DNA of 64,000 nucleotides from positions 398,075,939-398,139,938 of the forward strand of contig NC_081406.1 of assembly GCF_030272615.1 (NCBI RefSeq), given 5' to 3'. Each line of letters begins with the position of its first letter. Position 1 is the stretch's first letter. Shown here in pieces: positions 48,389 to 60,616 of the stretch. This DNA is from Cryptomeria japonica (taxonomy: Eukaryota; Streptophyta; Pinopsida; Cupressales; Cupressaceae). Both the position numbers and the translations under genes were made by a program. Under the pieces are notes generated by a model. It did not search any database. It saw only the letters and a list, made by a program, of their open reading frames with translations, and had not been told where the DNA came from.

Positions 48389-49472
48389 TGTTAGGATCCG
48401 GGAAGGACAACTGAGAGGGGGGGTGAATAAGTTGTCAACTAGTTTTCAACAAATTATAAATCAAATGCAAATTATTCCAACTTAAACTTAGTGCCGATAA
48501 ACCAAAATTAAGTGTTGGTAAAATAGATTAACATATATAGCAGTACCGGTTTAAAGAGAAACAACATCCACAACACATGACGCAGAGATTTTGACGTGGA
48601 AACCCGATAAGGGAAAAAACCACAGTGGGAAACCTTACCCACAATCAGATGATACTACTATAGATAGTAAGTGTATACAAATGGGGTCTGCACATGCAAA
48701 AAGGCCAACCGCCTAGAGCTCACTATTCAATCACAAAATATGATTCACACTGACTACAATTGGATGGTTAAATCCAATGATAATGTACTGCTCAAAATAG
48801 CATCTACAATGCTGGATTCAGTATCGGTTTAAGCTCTGAACATGAGTTCTAAACACCTTCATAACCTTCCTTCAACATTCAAATAATGTCTACGTGATTC
48901 GCACAAGGATATTCTTATTTTCATTCTTCAATATTCAAACACACTCATACCATATCCCATATCTCGATCTTCAATAAGATTTTACAATCATTTATACAAA
49001 ACCTAAGACCAAATGTATAGGTGGGATCACTAAAGATATTACAATTAATTCAATTACAAATAAGTCTTGATGCGATACAACATGCCATCTCAATACATTT
49101 ACCACATTAACCAGTTAGTAAACCATCTCCATAATGTGTCGTGCTGATCTGGAATAGATATCATGTACCGGTCCATAACCTAGACCTATCTGCCAGGTAA
49201 AGGTAAATTTGCTAACCCGATTAGACCAATAAGAAAAAAACCAAATCCAAACTTCCAATCCATGTCTTTGACATAACGAAATGATCTCTAGATGATAACA
49301 AGTCATCATCACTACCGGTGAACAATATATCCTACTGGTGAACATATACCAGTGACTATGCATAAGTCACTAACCATTCCGATGAACATAATATAGACCT
49401 CCAAGAATATAAGTGTTGACATCAATGAAAAAACCAATGAAACACATGACAAAGTCATCCATAATACCAACA
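48389..49472 (-). mobile_element. Solo LTR of a copia-type element related to B
   Basis: A 1,084-bp LTR, tgttaggatcc ... ataccaaca, with a G-tract, the tgacgtggaaaccc box and parts of the inverted-repeat block. It is flanked by the 5-bp duplication CTCTA (48384-48388 and 49473-49477). No internal sequence is present, so it is a product of LTR-LTR recombination. Confidence 0.9.
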
Positions 49473-49477
49473 CTCTA

Positions 49478-50767
49478 TCGGGTAGCCTAAAACCCTTAAA
49501 CCCTTAGGGTTTGACTACAATATTGGGTTTTGGCCTATCAATCCTTAACTGAACACTCTATCATTATAGGAGATTATAGGCCATTGTATCATATGTCAGT
49601 ACCAAAAGCCATTAAGAGGATACAATAGGGCCAAGAGGATGGAGAAATAACCCTAGGTCTGGAATCTCTATGTGACAGACCAGTTAGATGAGTGCAGTGT
49701 GTGAGAATTGAGTGGTAAAGCACAGGAAAAGGGTTTGAATGTGGTAGAAGAGTACTTTGGAGGTTTACATAAAATTTCATGGTCAGTGATGGTCACCCAT
49801 TAGGAGAAACAAACCACTTTGTGAAAGGCATTCAGTCAAATAGGTCTAAAAGCCCCATTAGGTCTGTTGGTGCAGCACCGATTGCAATATCTGCAAGTTG
49901 GTCCGATACCAAAAACTGAGATATTGTTGAGAACTCCCAAAAGGGTATTTGGAAATATAATCTGTTTGCCTAGATCCTCAGGGTGTCAAAAGTTATCACC
50001 TGATTACTTCAAATGGAGGCCTAATAGCAACCGGTTCAGGTTGTGGGCGAGTGAGTCAAAATTGATGTTCTGATGGATCTAAACCATGAAATCCTATTTC
50101 ATTTGTGTTAAGGTGTTGTGAGGACACCCCTCCAAGGATTGTTGTATTGAATTGGTCAAGTGAGCCATCCAAACCCTAAAGCCTAGTAGTAGCCCACTCA
50201 TGTATGTAAGGGTGTGGGTAGTCACACAAGAAATTGAGAAGTGTTAGTTGTCTATAAGTGGACATAGGGGAGCCTTTGGGTTTTCCAAGGTGTTGTTTGG
50301 TGTCATTGAACCATTGCTTGACTTGGTGTTGTGTAAGGATATTCGGAATTAGGGATTACCAGATGAGTTTGTATGCCTTAGAGATTGGTTAGTTCAAGGT
50401 TACCCTCCTTCTGGTCTATTGCCTCCTCATCATTGCCCTCCTTGCACCTAAGATTTTGAAGGTTACCTTTCCTGCCATTGGATTAGACATATTTTATGCA
50501 AAAAATGAAAATTTCTAGAATTGAAATATTTTTATAGGTTAGGTGCACAAGGTCAATTAATGAAGAAACGATGAAGAAAAATTAACTTTTGCACCCCTTT
50601 CAAGCAATTGTGTAGCATTGAAAGAGAAATTGCGGTGTATTTTAATAGCAATTGCGAACTAATATTTGCAATTGCGAATTTTTGTAAGGGCAATTGTGAA
50701 CTACTTTTTCTGGGTTCACACAGATCTATGAAATCAAACAAAACAACAAGCGAAGGTTAGACAAGAT
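49478..50767. other. Tat leader, proximal part
   Basis: No gene recognised. Contains a CAATTG cluster at 50600-50710 (e.g. GCAATTGCGAA repeated) close to the primer site. Confidence 0.5.
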
Positions 50768-50785
50768 TTCACGTCAGGTTCACCA
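50768..50785 (-). other. Tat element primer-binding site (non-iMet)
   Basis: Minus-strand TGGTGAACCTGACGTGAA, starting with the TGG complementary to a tRNA CCA end and lying two bases from the LTR. It is not the initiator-Met sequence used by the other elements here; I cannot name the tRNA with confidence. Confidence 0.6.
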
Positions 50786-50787
50786 AT

Positions 50788-51817
50788 TGTATCTAGGGGT
50801 AAATTAAGCGTAAATTACATAATTAGATTATTAGAGTGAATCACCAACTCTAATCTAATAAAATTACTCCTAAATTACAATGAAATAGCATCAAATCAAT
50901 TTCATAATGAAATTAAATCTAACTTAAACTCCCTCAATTGATGTGATGAAGCTTCCATTGCTCTTCTCCATTGTTATTGGTGTAGGTGGCTCTCAAGTAT
51001 TACACTTGTTTTCCTGCATAAGATGGACAATAATTCTAAAGACTATGATTCTAGATTGAATTGAAGAATGAGGTTGAATTTATAGATTTTCAACAGAGAA
51101 GAGGGGAGGATTTGAAATCAAGTGTTGATTGATAGACAATTGAAATTAATTGATTTGTTAACTCATTTTGATTGATCTATTAACAGGGTTGATTGATGAG
51201 TCAACTAGATAGATTGGCTAGTGAACTGATTAGATTAATCAGTTGACTAAATTGATTGATTAGAAGATGGAATGGGTTGTAGAGATAAGTGGATTGATTG
51301 ATCAGTAGACGAAATAGATGGATTAGAAGACTGAAATGATTGATTAGTCATAAAAATATGATTTTGAGTGAAAATGGGGGATTGATGAGTTAACTGGTTA
51401 GATAACTGATTTGATCAACCAATTCTGATTTTAGCATGTGCTGTAGGATTTTGAAATTGAATTTGATTTTAATTTTCAATTTGGATTTATTTGGAATTAT
51501 TTGGGGATTTGGAAGAATTAAATTAATTAATTAAATAATTTATATGAAATTATTTAATCATAGGAAATCAAATTAATTAAATAATAAAGATTATTAAACT
51601 AAGGAAAATGTCACAATTAATTAAATAATTGATATTTAATTAATAATTGAGATAGGGTTAATTGATTAAATTATGAAATGATAGGAATTTGATGATTAGA
51701 AATGTTAAATTTGATGATTAAAAGTAATATTTAATTTAATCAAATAATTAAAGAATTACTTAACTAAATAGACGAATAATTAGTGTAGAATTAATGAGAC
51801 ATTTTTAGGTGTCTATA
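50788..51817 (-). repeat. Tat element 5' LTR (right)
   Basis: A 1,030-bp LTR aligned to 15811-16991, with one ~150-bp internal deletion. Its terminal CA has become TA. Confidence 0.85.
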
Positions 51818-51822
51818 GAAAA
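51818..51822. other. Target-site duplication of the Tat element, right copy (GAAAA)
   Basis: Matches 15806-15810. Confidence 0.85.
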
Positions 51823-52600
51823 CATCTTCATTTCCTAGTCTGGACTACTTATCTACAAGAAGTGTGTTATAATTATCAACATATACAAATGCAACATCTT
51901 TTATATTTGATACTTTTAGGTTATTCTGAATATCTCTTGTCATAGAATATGCTTGTTGGAATGATGTAGATTTTTATCTCTCAATAGGAAGCCTATTTCT
52001 TCATCAAGTGCACCTAAGTATAAAACAAAGAACATTGAATCATTCAACTTTACATCTTTTTGCAAACATCTCATAAAAATTTGCAAATATCATGTTGAAA
52101 AAATTGACCATTTCTTTTTCATCTTTGTGAATGTGAATAAGGTTTATTAATTAATGAATACACCTCCATTCCTTCACTAAAATAAAATATGGATGCTATA
52201 TTGAACTCCTACCATCAATACATTGTAAGCATTAGAAAATAAAAGAATTGAACCCTTACATATACTTTCAAGGATCATGCAAATAAATTCATTACAATAT
52301 ATTCTTCTTTAATATCACAATATCGGGTCTTAAATAACTAAGTTGCTAAATATGTTTGTTTTTTGATTCAAAGGCACTTTTAAACTTGGGTAAATTATCT
52401 CTTATTCCATTGAAAATAAAATTTGGATAGTTTGATATACCATTAAAATCAAGTGGTTTGTATTATCCAATATAGAGAATTGTTCTTTGAGGATATGTTC
52501 TATTTTTTTTGTTCCATGGGGTGAGTGCAAGATCATAGGGGTCCATAAAGTGGCAATATAAAAAAACAAACTTTTTTTCTCTTTGTTAACCATGCCAAAT
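51823..52600 (-). pseudogene. Degenerate gag-like remnant at the Tat target site
   Basis: Reading the minus strand across frame changes gives stretches such as FVLYLGALDEEIGFLLRDK and DVAFVYVDNYNTLLVDK, a helix pattern like a Ty3/gypsy gag core; it continues on the other side of the Tat element near 15700-15805 (NKDNYVVAVESPQ). Many stops and shifts. This is an ancient copy that was hit by the Tat insertion. The family assignment is tentative. Confidence 0.35.
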
Positions 52601-53169
52601 TTTGTTTTGACTTTTTGTATGGGTCGGACGAAATTTGAGTTTGGTTTGCTAAAACCAAACCAAAATAGAACTTCGTTAGCAATGGATATCTATTTCTTAA
52701 AGTCATTTTTGTGAGTTTATGTTTTCCAAAAAGGATATCTATTTGAAATGGATAATATTTTTTGGAAAAAAAATGCATATCCATTTAAAAAGGATATCTA
52801 TTTTGGAAAACAGATATCTATTTTGCTTAGCCTAAAAAACATACTTTAGTAAATTGGGCATAATTTTTGTGTTTCTTATCTATTTTAATTTTTTACAAGC
52901 ATTGGAAAGGTGATTTAGAGACCTACAAAATGGAAAAGGAAATTTTATTAGATTATACACCAAAAATTAATCATAATAATTTAAAGTTAAATAAAGTTTT
53001 AAATACTCACAACTTTTGCATACAAAGTCTTTCTTTTTTCATTTTTTTGGCTCAAAAAAGAATTGAAACATTTAAATAGTAATAAATAATGAAACATTTA
53101 GATTTTATATATTAGACTACAAATTTTCACAAATTATCATAGAAGGTTGTCTTGTTGTCTTTCATCCTA
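52601..53169. other. AT-rich spacer
   Basis: Nothing recognisable; a few repeats of 'ggatatctatttt' occur between 52680 and 52820. Confidence 0.6.
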
Positions 53170-54415
53170 TGCACACCTTTGGCCAACTTGACCTAGGAGA
53201 AAATATCTCTCTATACCTCTCACCCCTCTCTATTTACTTAGATATAACTCATTCTCCCCCCATCCTTCTATCTCCCTTTAAATCTATCTCTCTCCCATTC
53301 CCTTACTCTACTTCTATCTATATCTCTCTTCTCTGTCTTCCTTCTCTACCTATCTCAGTCATTTTCTTATCCCATCTAGATCCTTCCCAAGTTATATCTA
53401 TCTCTACACATATCCCTCCCTCTGTCCCTATCTCTCCCTCTTGCACTCTATCCCTATAAATACATATTTCTATATCTCTATAGTAATGTCTCTTATCCCT
53501 ATTTATCTCCCTCCCTCTCCCTTCCTCTACCTATGCCTAAATTTATTACTTGTTGATCACCTCCTTTCTCTCTCACTCTTGCCCCCTCTATCTCTATCTC
53601 CCTATAGATCTATCTTCATATCTATTTATATCATATTATCTCCGAGTATCTCTTATTCACTCCATATATTCCTTTATTTTTTCCTACTCTCTCTATCTCT
53701 TTCTATCTATATCTATCTCTACTTCCATCTCCCTATCTCTATCTCTTCCCTTATCCATCTATCTTTCTATATCTCCCTCTATCAACAGATCTCTTCCTCT
53801 AAAAATGATTAATATATCTCTCCCCATCTTACTCTCTATCTCTCAACATATCTCTCCCTTTATGTAACTATAACTCTCTATTTATCCCCTCTATATATAT
53901 CCATGGATCTTTCCATCCATTCTTCTCTATATCCCCCTTTATCTCTCTCTCTCTCTCTCTCTCTATTGAACGCTCTCTATTTATCTCTTTATCACTCTAT
54001 AACACTATCTATGTTTCTCTATCTATTCATCTTCCTCTTCCTTATCTCTTTATCTCTTCCTATTTGTATCTCCCTCTATATCCCCCTCTCTATCACTACC
54101 TCCCTATCTCTCTATATATTTATCTTTGCCTTTACCTCTGTCTATCTCTATATCTATTTGTCCCCCTCTCCATCTATCTTCATTTTTATCTCTATCTTTC
54201 TCTCTCTTTTTCTATCTTTATAAGAAACATCTCCCTCTTTCTATCCATATTTGTCTTTTTGTATTTGTCCCTCTCTTCCTAGACCTTGATATATATATAT
54301 CTACAATTTTGTCTCTATCTATTTTCTAGGTATTTCCATCTCTCAATATTTATTCTTCTATCTACCACTCTCTTTATCTCTATCTCCTTATCTCTCCATC
54401 TATCTTTAATCTTAT
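53170..54415. repeat. Degenerate pyrimidine-rich (TCTCTA/TATC)n satellite
   Basis: About 1.2 kb of irregular CTCTATCTATCTC-type repeats, nearly all C/T plus A on this strand. Overlapping ORFs read Leu/Ser/Tyr/Ile-rich peptides in every frame, which is a composition artefact. The same array resumes at 62740 after the retroelement insertions. Confidence 0.85.
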
Positions 54416-54420
54416 ATTTG
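54416..54420. other. Target-site duplication of plus-strand solo LTR, left copy (ATTTG)
   Basis: ATTTG precedes the LTR at 54421 and recurs at 62735-62739. Confidence 0.8.
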
Positions 54421-54755
54421 TGTTGTAAATGTGAAGTTGATGATGTATCAATATGGTTGCCATTGATGTCAATGTATTGATTTTGTGTTTCAGTGATTGG
54501 TTTTTGTTCCGCATTTCTGATATGTTGTAGTTGTAATCATGAGGTTTTGGTATGTTGTTGAAAGATTATTTGAGATGTCATGCTTATGATTTGGTGCTTT
54601 GAAAGTTTTTCTTTGGAACTAAGTTCAATGATGATGATGTTTGAAAGTGTTTGCAGTGTTTGACATTTCTCTACATTTCTGTTTCTGATGATGAGATTTT
54701 GGATTTATGCTATTCATGTATTTATCTTTGTTATCCTGATTTGGGATGTGATGAT
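54421..54755 (+). mobile_element. Plus-oriented solo LTR, first part (split by element F)
   Basis: It begins tgttgtaaatgtg and carries 'ccattgatgtcaatg', like the start of the copia-type LTRs here read in the opposite orientation. It is cut at 54755 by element F and continues from 61920 to 62734. Confidence 0.75.
54751..54755. other. Target-site duplication of element F, left copy (ATGAT)
   Basis: Differs by one transition from GTGAT at 61915-61919 on the other side of F. Confidence 0.65.
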
Positions 54756-56026
54756 TGTTAAGATAATCAATGAATAACTAAGAGGGGGGGGGGAATACAA
54801 CCTTAAAAAAATCAAGTACTGGTAAAGCACAAACAAATGCCAGTAGAAACAAATACCGGTAAACAATACAACTTAACAATTAACTAGATAATCAATACAA
54901 AACAACCATACCACATAATACCATGAATTGTACATGGAAACCCCAGAAAGGGAAAAAACATGGTGGGAAGCCTACCCACAGTCAGATGATACTTTTACAG
55001 AAAGTATGTGTTACAATGAGGGGCCTGCACTTGCAGGAAGGCACACTGCCTAGAGCATATTGCTCATTACAAATAGAGTCTCACTGACTACAGAGAGGAT
55101 AAAACCTTCTCCAGATAAATGGACAACAACTCAATAGAGTGAACTCCTGGAAATATCATCTAATATGCCTGATTATAGTCCCGGTTAAGCTCAATGTTGG
55201 AGGACTAAATCCTCTTCTGAAACAAATCTGATCACCAATGATCGATCAACTCCTCTTCCTGAATGATATTACAATATTCACACATTACATTCCTTGACCA
55301 TGACCTTTTCAATTAACCATGATACTTTAGAAAGAGTTTCTACCTCTTATTTATACAAAACCTAAGGCCTAAACCAATTAGGTCAGCCACCTAAAGATAT
55401 TACAATAAAATCATTACATAATTTCTTATTACAATGATATGCCATGTTAGATTAAGACCAAAAAAAATAACAAATCCATTAAACATCTCGAATCATCCAA
55501 GTAACGTGTAGAGTACAACTAGCATGAGATACCGATCCATAACCTAGATAGGTACCAGACCTATTCTGGGTCCACCATGCCAAAGAAATCACTTCAAGCA
55601 ATTGAAGCATGATCAATGAACATCTTCAACATCATGAAATCCTCAAAGAGGCTATACCAACACCAATTCTGCATCCTGTCATGATTCATCAATCAAAGCT
55701 TTACCGATAAAGCCTTAAACTAGTGTTGGTAAGGGTTTACCAGAGTGTATGATAACATCCAATTACCAAGCCAATACCAAATAATCAAAACATTCTCATG
55801 GAGCATATAACTCATGAAATCCAATATACTTTACTTATCCAAACATGTCGGAAGTGTCCAACAGATAATCTCTTTTGCCAGTAACACTAGATCTTATACT
55901 GGTAACCTATCTACCGGTAACCATTCATATCAACCAATGTAATTTTGTCTGTCGGTAATAGCTAGTGTTGACATCAATGACAAAACATCAATGCCACATA
56001 TAATCAATTCATCCATAATGCCAATA
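54756..56026 (-). repeat. Element F 3' LTR (left)
   Basis: A 1,271-bp LTR, tgttaagataatc ... gccaata, with a G-tract and an intact triple inverted-repeat block at 55024-55065. Confidence 0.85.
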
Positions 56027-56040
56027 ATCTTTCCCTTTGG
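56027..56040 (-). other. Element F polypurine tract
   Basis: Minus-strand CCAAAGGGAAAGAT directly inside the 3' LTR; the neighbouring ttggcattgatggcaacac matches B. Confidence 0.8.
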
Positions 56041-56358
56041 CATTGATGGCAACACTAGATGTGAAAAACATCTAAGTACCAAGAAATGCCAAACAAGTCT
56101 CCCCTGTGGAAGACAACCAACAATCAATAGCTCTCCCCCTATGAATGATATCTCTATAAGGTTCATAATGATTTTTCACATTACTATCACTCCCCCTTTG
56201 ACATCAATGCCAGAAACTTGACAAAAATATCAAAGAAATGATATAAACCTCTGAATTTCAAAGCTGACTACTCCCCCTGAGTAGTAGCACTACTCATCAG
56301 TGCCAGAATAAATAATGTTTCTGATAATACATGCCAAACTAATGACAAAATTCATCAA

Positions 56359-56975
56359 TCAAGTCTCTTCCAGAGGGGCAGAAACCCCTAGCCTTTCTCT
56401 CAAGTATTCAAATGATTCCTTAGACAACGGTTTAGTGAATATGTTTGCAATCTGTTCTTTAGTGTTCACATAAACCAATTTGACTTCCTTTGCTTCTACC
56501 TTGTCCTTTAGAAAGTTATACTTTATTGAAATATGTTTAGTCTTAGAGTGAAATGCCGAGATCTTGGACATGTCAATCGCTACAGAGTTATCATAGTAGA
56601 TAACTATCGGTTCACTACAATTTACCCTAATATCCTTCAACATTTGCTTCATCCACAAGACTTGAGTGCAATTAGTTGCTGCTACAACATACTTAGCTTC
56701 TGCGTAGATAAATAAATGCATGACTATTTTTTGCTTATCCATGAAACCAATTTATTTCCAAGAAAGAAATCTCCACCAGAAGTGCTTTTCCTGTAATTAG
56801 TATCACCTGCCCAATCCGAGTCAGTATATGCACATAAAGTGAAATCATCATTTCTAGAATACCATAAACCATATTCCGTTGTTCCTTGCGAATACCGGAA
56901 TATCCTCTTTACTGCACATTCATGATTTTCCTTAGGATTACTTTGATATCTTGAAACAATACTTACTGTATTCAT
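56359..56975 (-). pseudogene. Element F RNase H
   Basis: Two pieces in different frames (56975-56724 and 56742-56359) with CAYTDSDWAGD, SGGDFFLGNKLVSW, AEAKYVVAATN, IYYDNSVAIDM and the tail FTKPLSKESFEYL. Catalytic acidic residues are visible; a frameshift near 56735 breaks the domain. Confidence 0.85.
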
Positions 56976-56999
56976 AATATCAGGTCTTGTCTGAGTTAG

Positions 57000-57940
57000 T
57001 TATAACAAACCACCAATCATAGATTTATACCTTATTGGATTTACCGGTGAAGAAGTATTCTTGATAGATAATCTCTCACTTGTAGCCATAGGAGTACTTA
57101 CTAGTTTAGAGTTTTCCATACCAAACTTTTTCAACAATTCCCCCAGATACTTAGTTTGACAGATACAAATGCCTTTGTCAATTTGAGTAATTTGTAAACC
57201 TAAGAAAAATTTCATCTCACCAATCATGGACATTTAAAATTCATTTTTCATGTTGTTGGCAAATTCCATGCACAGTTTATATTCTCCTCCATAAATGATA
57301 TCATCAACAAAAACTTCAATAATCAAAATATCATAATCAGTGATCTTATAATATAGGTTACTATCAACACTGCCTTTAGTAAAACCAAGCTTCAAAAGAT
57401 ATTTATCCAACCTTTCATACCAAGCTCCAGGAGCTTGTTTCAAACCATATAAAGCTTTCTTTAATCTGCAAACCATGTCTTTGTCATTTGTCAGTGTAAA
57501 TCCATCAAGTTGCTCAATGTAAACTTCTTCAAGCTCACCATTCAAAAATGCACATTTGACATCCATTTGATAAATCTTATAGTTCTTATAAGCTACATAG
57601 GCAAGAAATAGTCTAACAGATTCAATTTAGCTACAGGTGCAAATGTTTCACCATAATCAATTCCTTCCATTTGAGAATATCCTTTACAAACCAATATAGC
57701 CTTGTTCCTTATAACTTGACCATACTCATTTAGTTTATTTCTACAAACCCATTTAGTTCCAAATACATTCTTATTTTTAGGCCGAGAAACTAAAGACCAA
57801 GTTTCATTCTTCTCCATTTGATCTAATTCATCTTCCATAGCCTTTAACCAATGTTTATCCTTACAAGATTTAATAACAGTTTTTAGTTCAACTTGAGAAA
57901 TAAGACATACCTCTTCATTTACCAATTTTCTTCTTGTCAT
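57000..57940 (-). pseudogene. Element F reverse transcriptase
   Basis: Three pieces: 57940-57593 ([17 protein letters not shown]), 57566-57234 ([36 protein letters not shown], catalytic FVDD) and 57233-57000 (MKFFLGLQI, YLGELLKKFGMENSK). It retains Gln and Trp codons at the two positions where element B has stops. One frameshift falls near 57600. Confidence 0.87.
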
Positions 57941-58015
57941 TACTCCCTTGTTCCTATCTCCAATGATTTAATCTTCATAATGATTTAATCTTACATACCT
58001 TTGAGTCTTTTGAAC

Positions 58016-59056
58016 TTAAGTTTCACCACTCTGATCATTAGTCACAATTGATTTTCTAGACTGTGCTGGTGTAATTGTTTCAGCTTCATATACTGGTTGA
58101 GGCATTGCTGGTTTAGTGATGATCATTTCCACTGCCAGTTCCCTGTCATATGATATAAAATAATTTCTGTATTGTTCATCCACTTTCACATTAGCACTTT
58201 CCACAATTTTCTACAATCTTTTGTTATAACATCTATATGCTTTGCTCTGAATTGAATAACCAAGAAATATCCCTTCATCACATCTAGGATCAAACTTTCC
58301 AATTGAATCATCTCTTTTGATATAGCATTTACTTCCAAAAATTCTGAAATACTTAATAGTAGGTGTATGTCCAAACCATAGTTCATAAGGGGTCTTACCC
58401 ATTTCACCTTTGATGTGAACTCTGTTGAATGTGTAGACTGTTGTACTCACTACTTCTCTCCAGTAGATATGAGGCAATTTGGTTTCCATCATCATAGATC
58501 TAGCTGTATCCAAAATGGTTCTGTTATTTCTTTCAACTACTCCATTTTGCCGAGGAGTCCTAGGTGCAGATAGCTGTCTCTTGATTCCATTTGTCTCACA
58601 ATAACTATTAAATTTATGAGAAGTGAACTCACTGCCATGATCTAATCTTAGACATTTTATTTTCAATCCAGTTTCTGTTTCAACCTTTGCTTTAAAGATC
58701 TTGAATTTCTCAAAAGCTTCAGACTTCTCCCTTAGAAAAGTCACCCACATCATTGTGGAATAGTCATCAATAATCAACATGAAATACCTATCACCTTGAA
58801 AGCTTCTAGTCCTTGCTGGACCACATAAGTCAGTAGGAATCAAATTAAGTACATCATTATATTTATCATGTATGCTTTTAAAAGAACTTCTGACTTGCTT
58901 ACCCAATTGACATTCCTTACATACCAGATTATGAGGCTTCATAATCTTAGGTATATCTCTGACTACCTTAGTTGAATTGATCTTAACAATACAATCAAAA
59001 TTAACATGACACAACCTCTTATGCCATAGCCAACTCTCATCAATATGAGCAATCAA
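58016..59056 (-). pseudogene. Element F integrase
   Basis: HHCC region (WLWHKRLCHVNFD, CKECQLGKQVRSSF), core triad (LIIDDYST, RLDHGSEF, NGVVERNNR) and a C-terminal [15 protein letters not shown] segment. The reading is continuous from 59056 to 58211 and after a stop from 58204 to 58016. In RLDHGSEF a His replaces the usual Gln after the Asp. Confidence 0.88.
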
Positions 59057-59332
59057 ACATGTCTTGTTACCAGTGTTTAAGTGAAAGATGTTACTTCCTT
59101 TCTGAATACTCGTTGCAATTTCTAAACCAGTCTTGTTAATGATTTTGCATTTTCTATCTTTAAACTAAAGTTAAAAACCCTTATCAACTAATTGACCAAC
59201 ACTCAAAATATTATGCCTTAAACTTTCTACATAATAGAAATTATTAGTGTTATGCTTGCCATCCAAAGAAATAATACCTCTACCTTTGATCATACGTGCC
59301 CTTGCTTCTCCAAATATGACTTGACCACCATT

Positions 59333-59850
59333 CTATTCTTGCAGTGACAGATATTTCCTTTTATCTCAAGTCATATGATGTGAGCATCCACTATCAATTA
59401 CCCATTCATCCCTATCTTCAACTTTTTCTGCTAGGGCCTTCTCTTCATTTTTGATAGCTGGTTCAGGTTCATCTTCCTTTAAAGCATAAAAAACCCATTC
59501 CTTTACATTTCCAGGTCCACTAGCTGAGTCTTCTATCGGTTCATCTCTAGAGTCATCAGTTACTCCTTCCTCATCTACTATGTAGAAATGTTTGTTTTCT
59601 TGAATCTATATTTGTTTGGGTTAGGCTTAAAAGTTTCCTTAACTCTTTCCTCAAACCTTGCATTCCTTTCAGGGCATCTAGATGCAAAATTACCAATCTT
59701 ATTACATGAAAAACATTTAAAAGGTTATTTTCCTTCATACTTACTTCCAATTGGACCTTTATGTACTCTTCTAGCAAATAAGGCTTCAATTTGCTCAAGC
59801 TCTTCATCTGATTTCCTCATGTCTTCCAATTCTTTTGCATATAAGGCTCT
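59333..59850 (-). pseudogene. Element F zinc knuckle and protease
   Basis: The knuckle near 59680-59722 reads CFSCNKIGNFASRC, with Asn in place of the zinc-binding His. The protease motif WVIDSGCSHHMT lies near 59375-59410. The reading ends at a TAG (59335-59333) at the same codon as the TAA of element B. Frame changes separate it from gag. Confidence 0.8.
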
Positions 59851-60558
59851 TCAATCACTCTTACTGGTAGATGTTGATGATGATGCATGAAAAGAAGGTT
59901 CAAACATTACAACTCTAGAAGATCCAAATTCTTCAAGCTCAAAAGCAGATAATTTCCCAATCAGAATGTCTTTGTTGACTGAAGTGTTTGCCATTGTTCT
60001 TAACTCATTAATTGTAGTTGCCTTCATCTTGTAAGCTAGTGGAAGGGCTCTCAAGATTTTGGAAACTATTTTATATTCACTTAGAAATCTTCCACAACAT
60101 TGAATTCCAATAATAATCTCATTTACTCTTTCCATAAACTCAACAATTCTTTCATTTTCTTCCATTTTCAAGTTTTCATAGCTTACTCGGTAATCATCAA
60201 GTTTATTAATTTTGACAGTAGGGTCACCTTCATTTAGAGTTTTCAATTTTTTCCATATAACCTTAGCCGATGATTTGTCAGTCAATCCCATGATCTACTA
60301 ATCAGTAAGTGCACACAAGAGGGCTTCTCTAGCTCTTCAATCATTTTCAATATTCTTGTCTAGGTGTGCAGGAGCAGGATTGTCGGATGCCAGATGATAA
60401 GTTGTGTATCTTTTCTCAGTGATCTCCCAAATATCCTTGACAAGACATCTAAGATGAGTCTCCATTTGAATTTTCCATATCCCATAATTCATTTCATCAA
60501 GCTTAGGGATTTCTCTTTTGAAAATAGCTTCCGATGGATTAGAAGTGTTAGCTGCCAT
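59851..60558 (-). pseudogene. Element F gag
   Basis: Starts MAANTSNPSEAIFKREIPKL and has the copia gag motif NYGIWKIQMETHLR; after stops near 60337 and 60296 it continues in the same frame through FMERVNEIIIGIQCCG. The start codon lies about 45 bases from the primer site as in B. Confidence 0.85.
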
Positions 60559-60616
60559 AGGATCTACCTCAAGCGGTTAAGCTTCTGCAAAAGAGGACCA
60601 AAGCTCTGATACAAAT

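Larger units (their letters stand above)
15811..51817 (-). mobile_element. Ty3/gypsy element of the Tat lineage, 36 kb including nested insertions
   Basis: The paired LTRs at both ends begin tgtatctaggggtaaatt and share a 5-bp target duplication. Minus-strand order is leader, gag (45081 to 35721, interrupted by C), protease, a G-patch-like segment (interrupted by the chromovirus region), RT, RNase H, a second RNase H, integrase, then an antisense ORF before the 3' LTR. The extra RNase H and antisense ORF fit the Tat clade. Removing the C, chromovirus, orphan and solo-LTR segments leaves about 20 kb. Frames are broken by stops and shifts. Confidence 0.88.

Noticed and set aside
53169-54480. 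Overlapping plus-strand ORFs rich in Leu, Ser, Tyr and Ile (apparent membrane proteins)
   Set aside because: They arise in all frames from the CT-rich satellite; composition, not coding, explains them. The same holds for 62697-63088 and 63240-63587.
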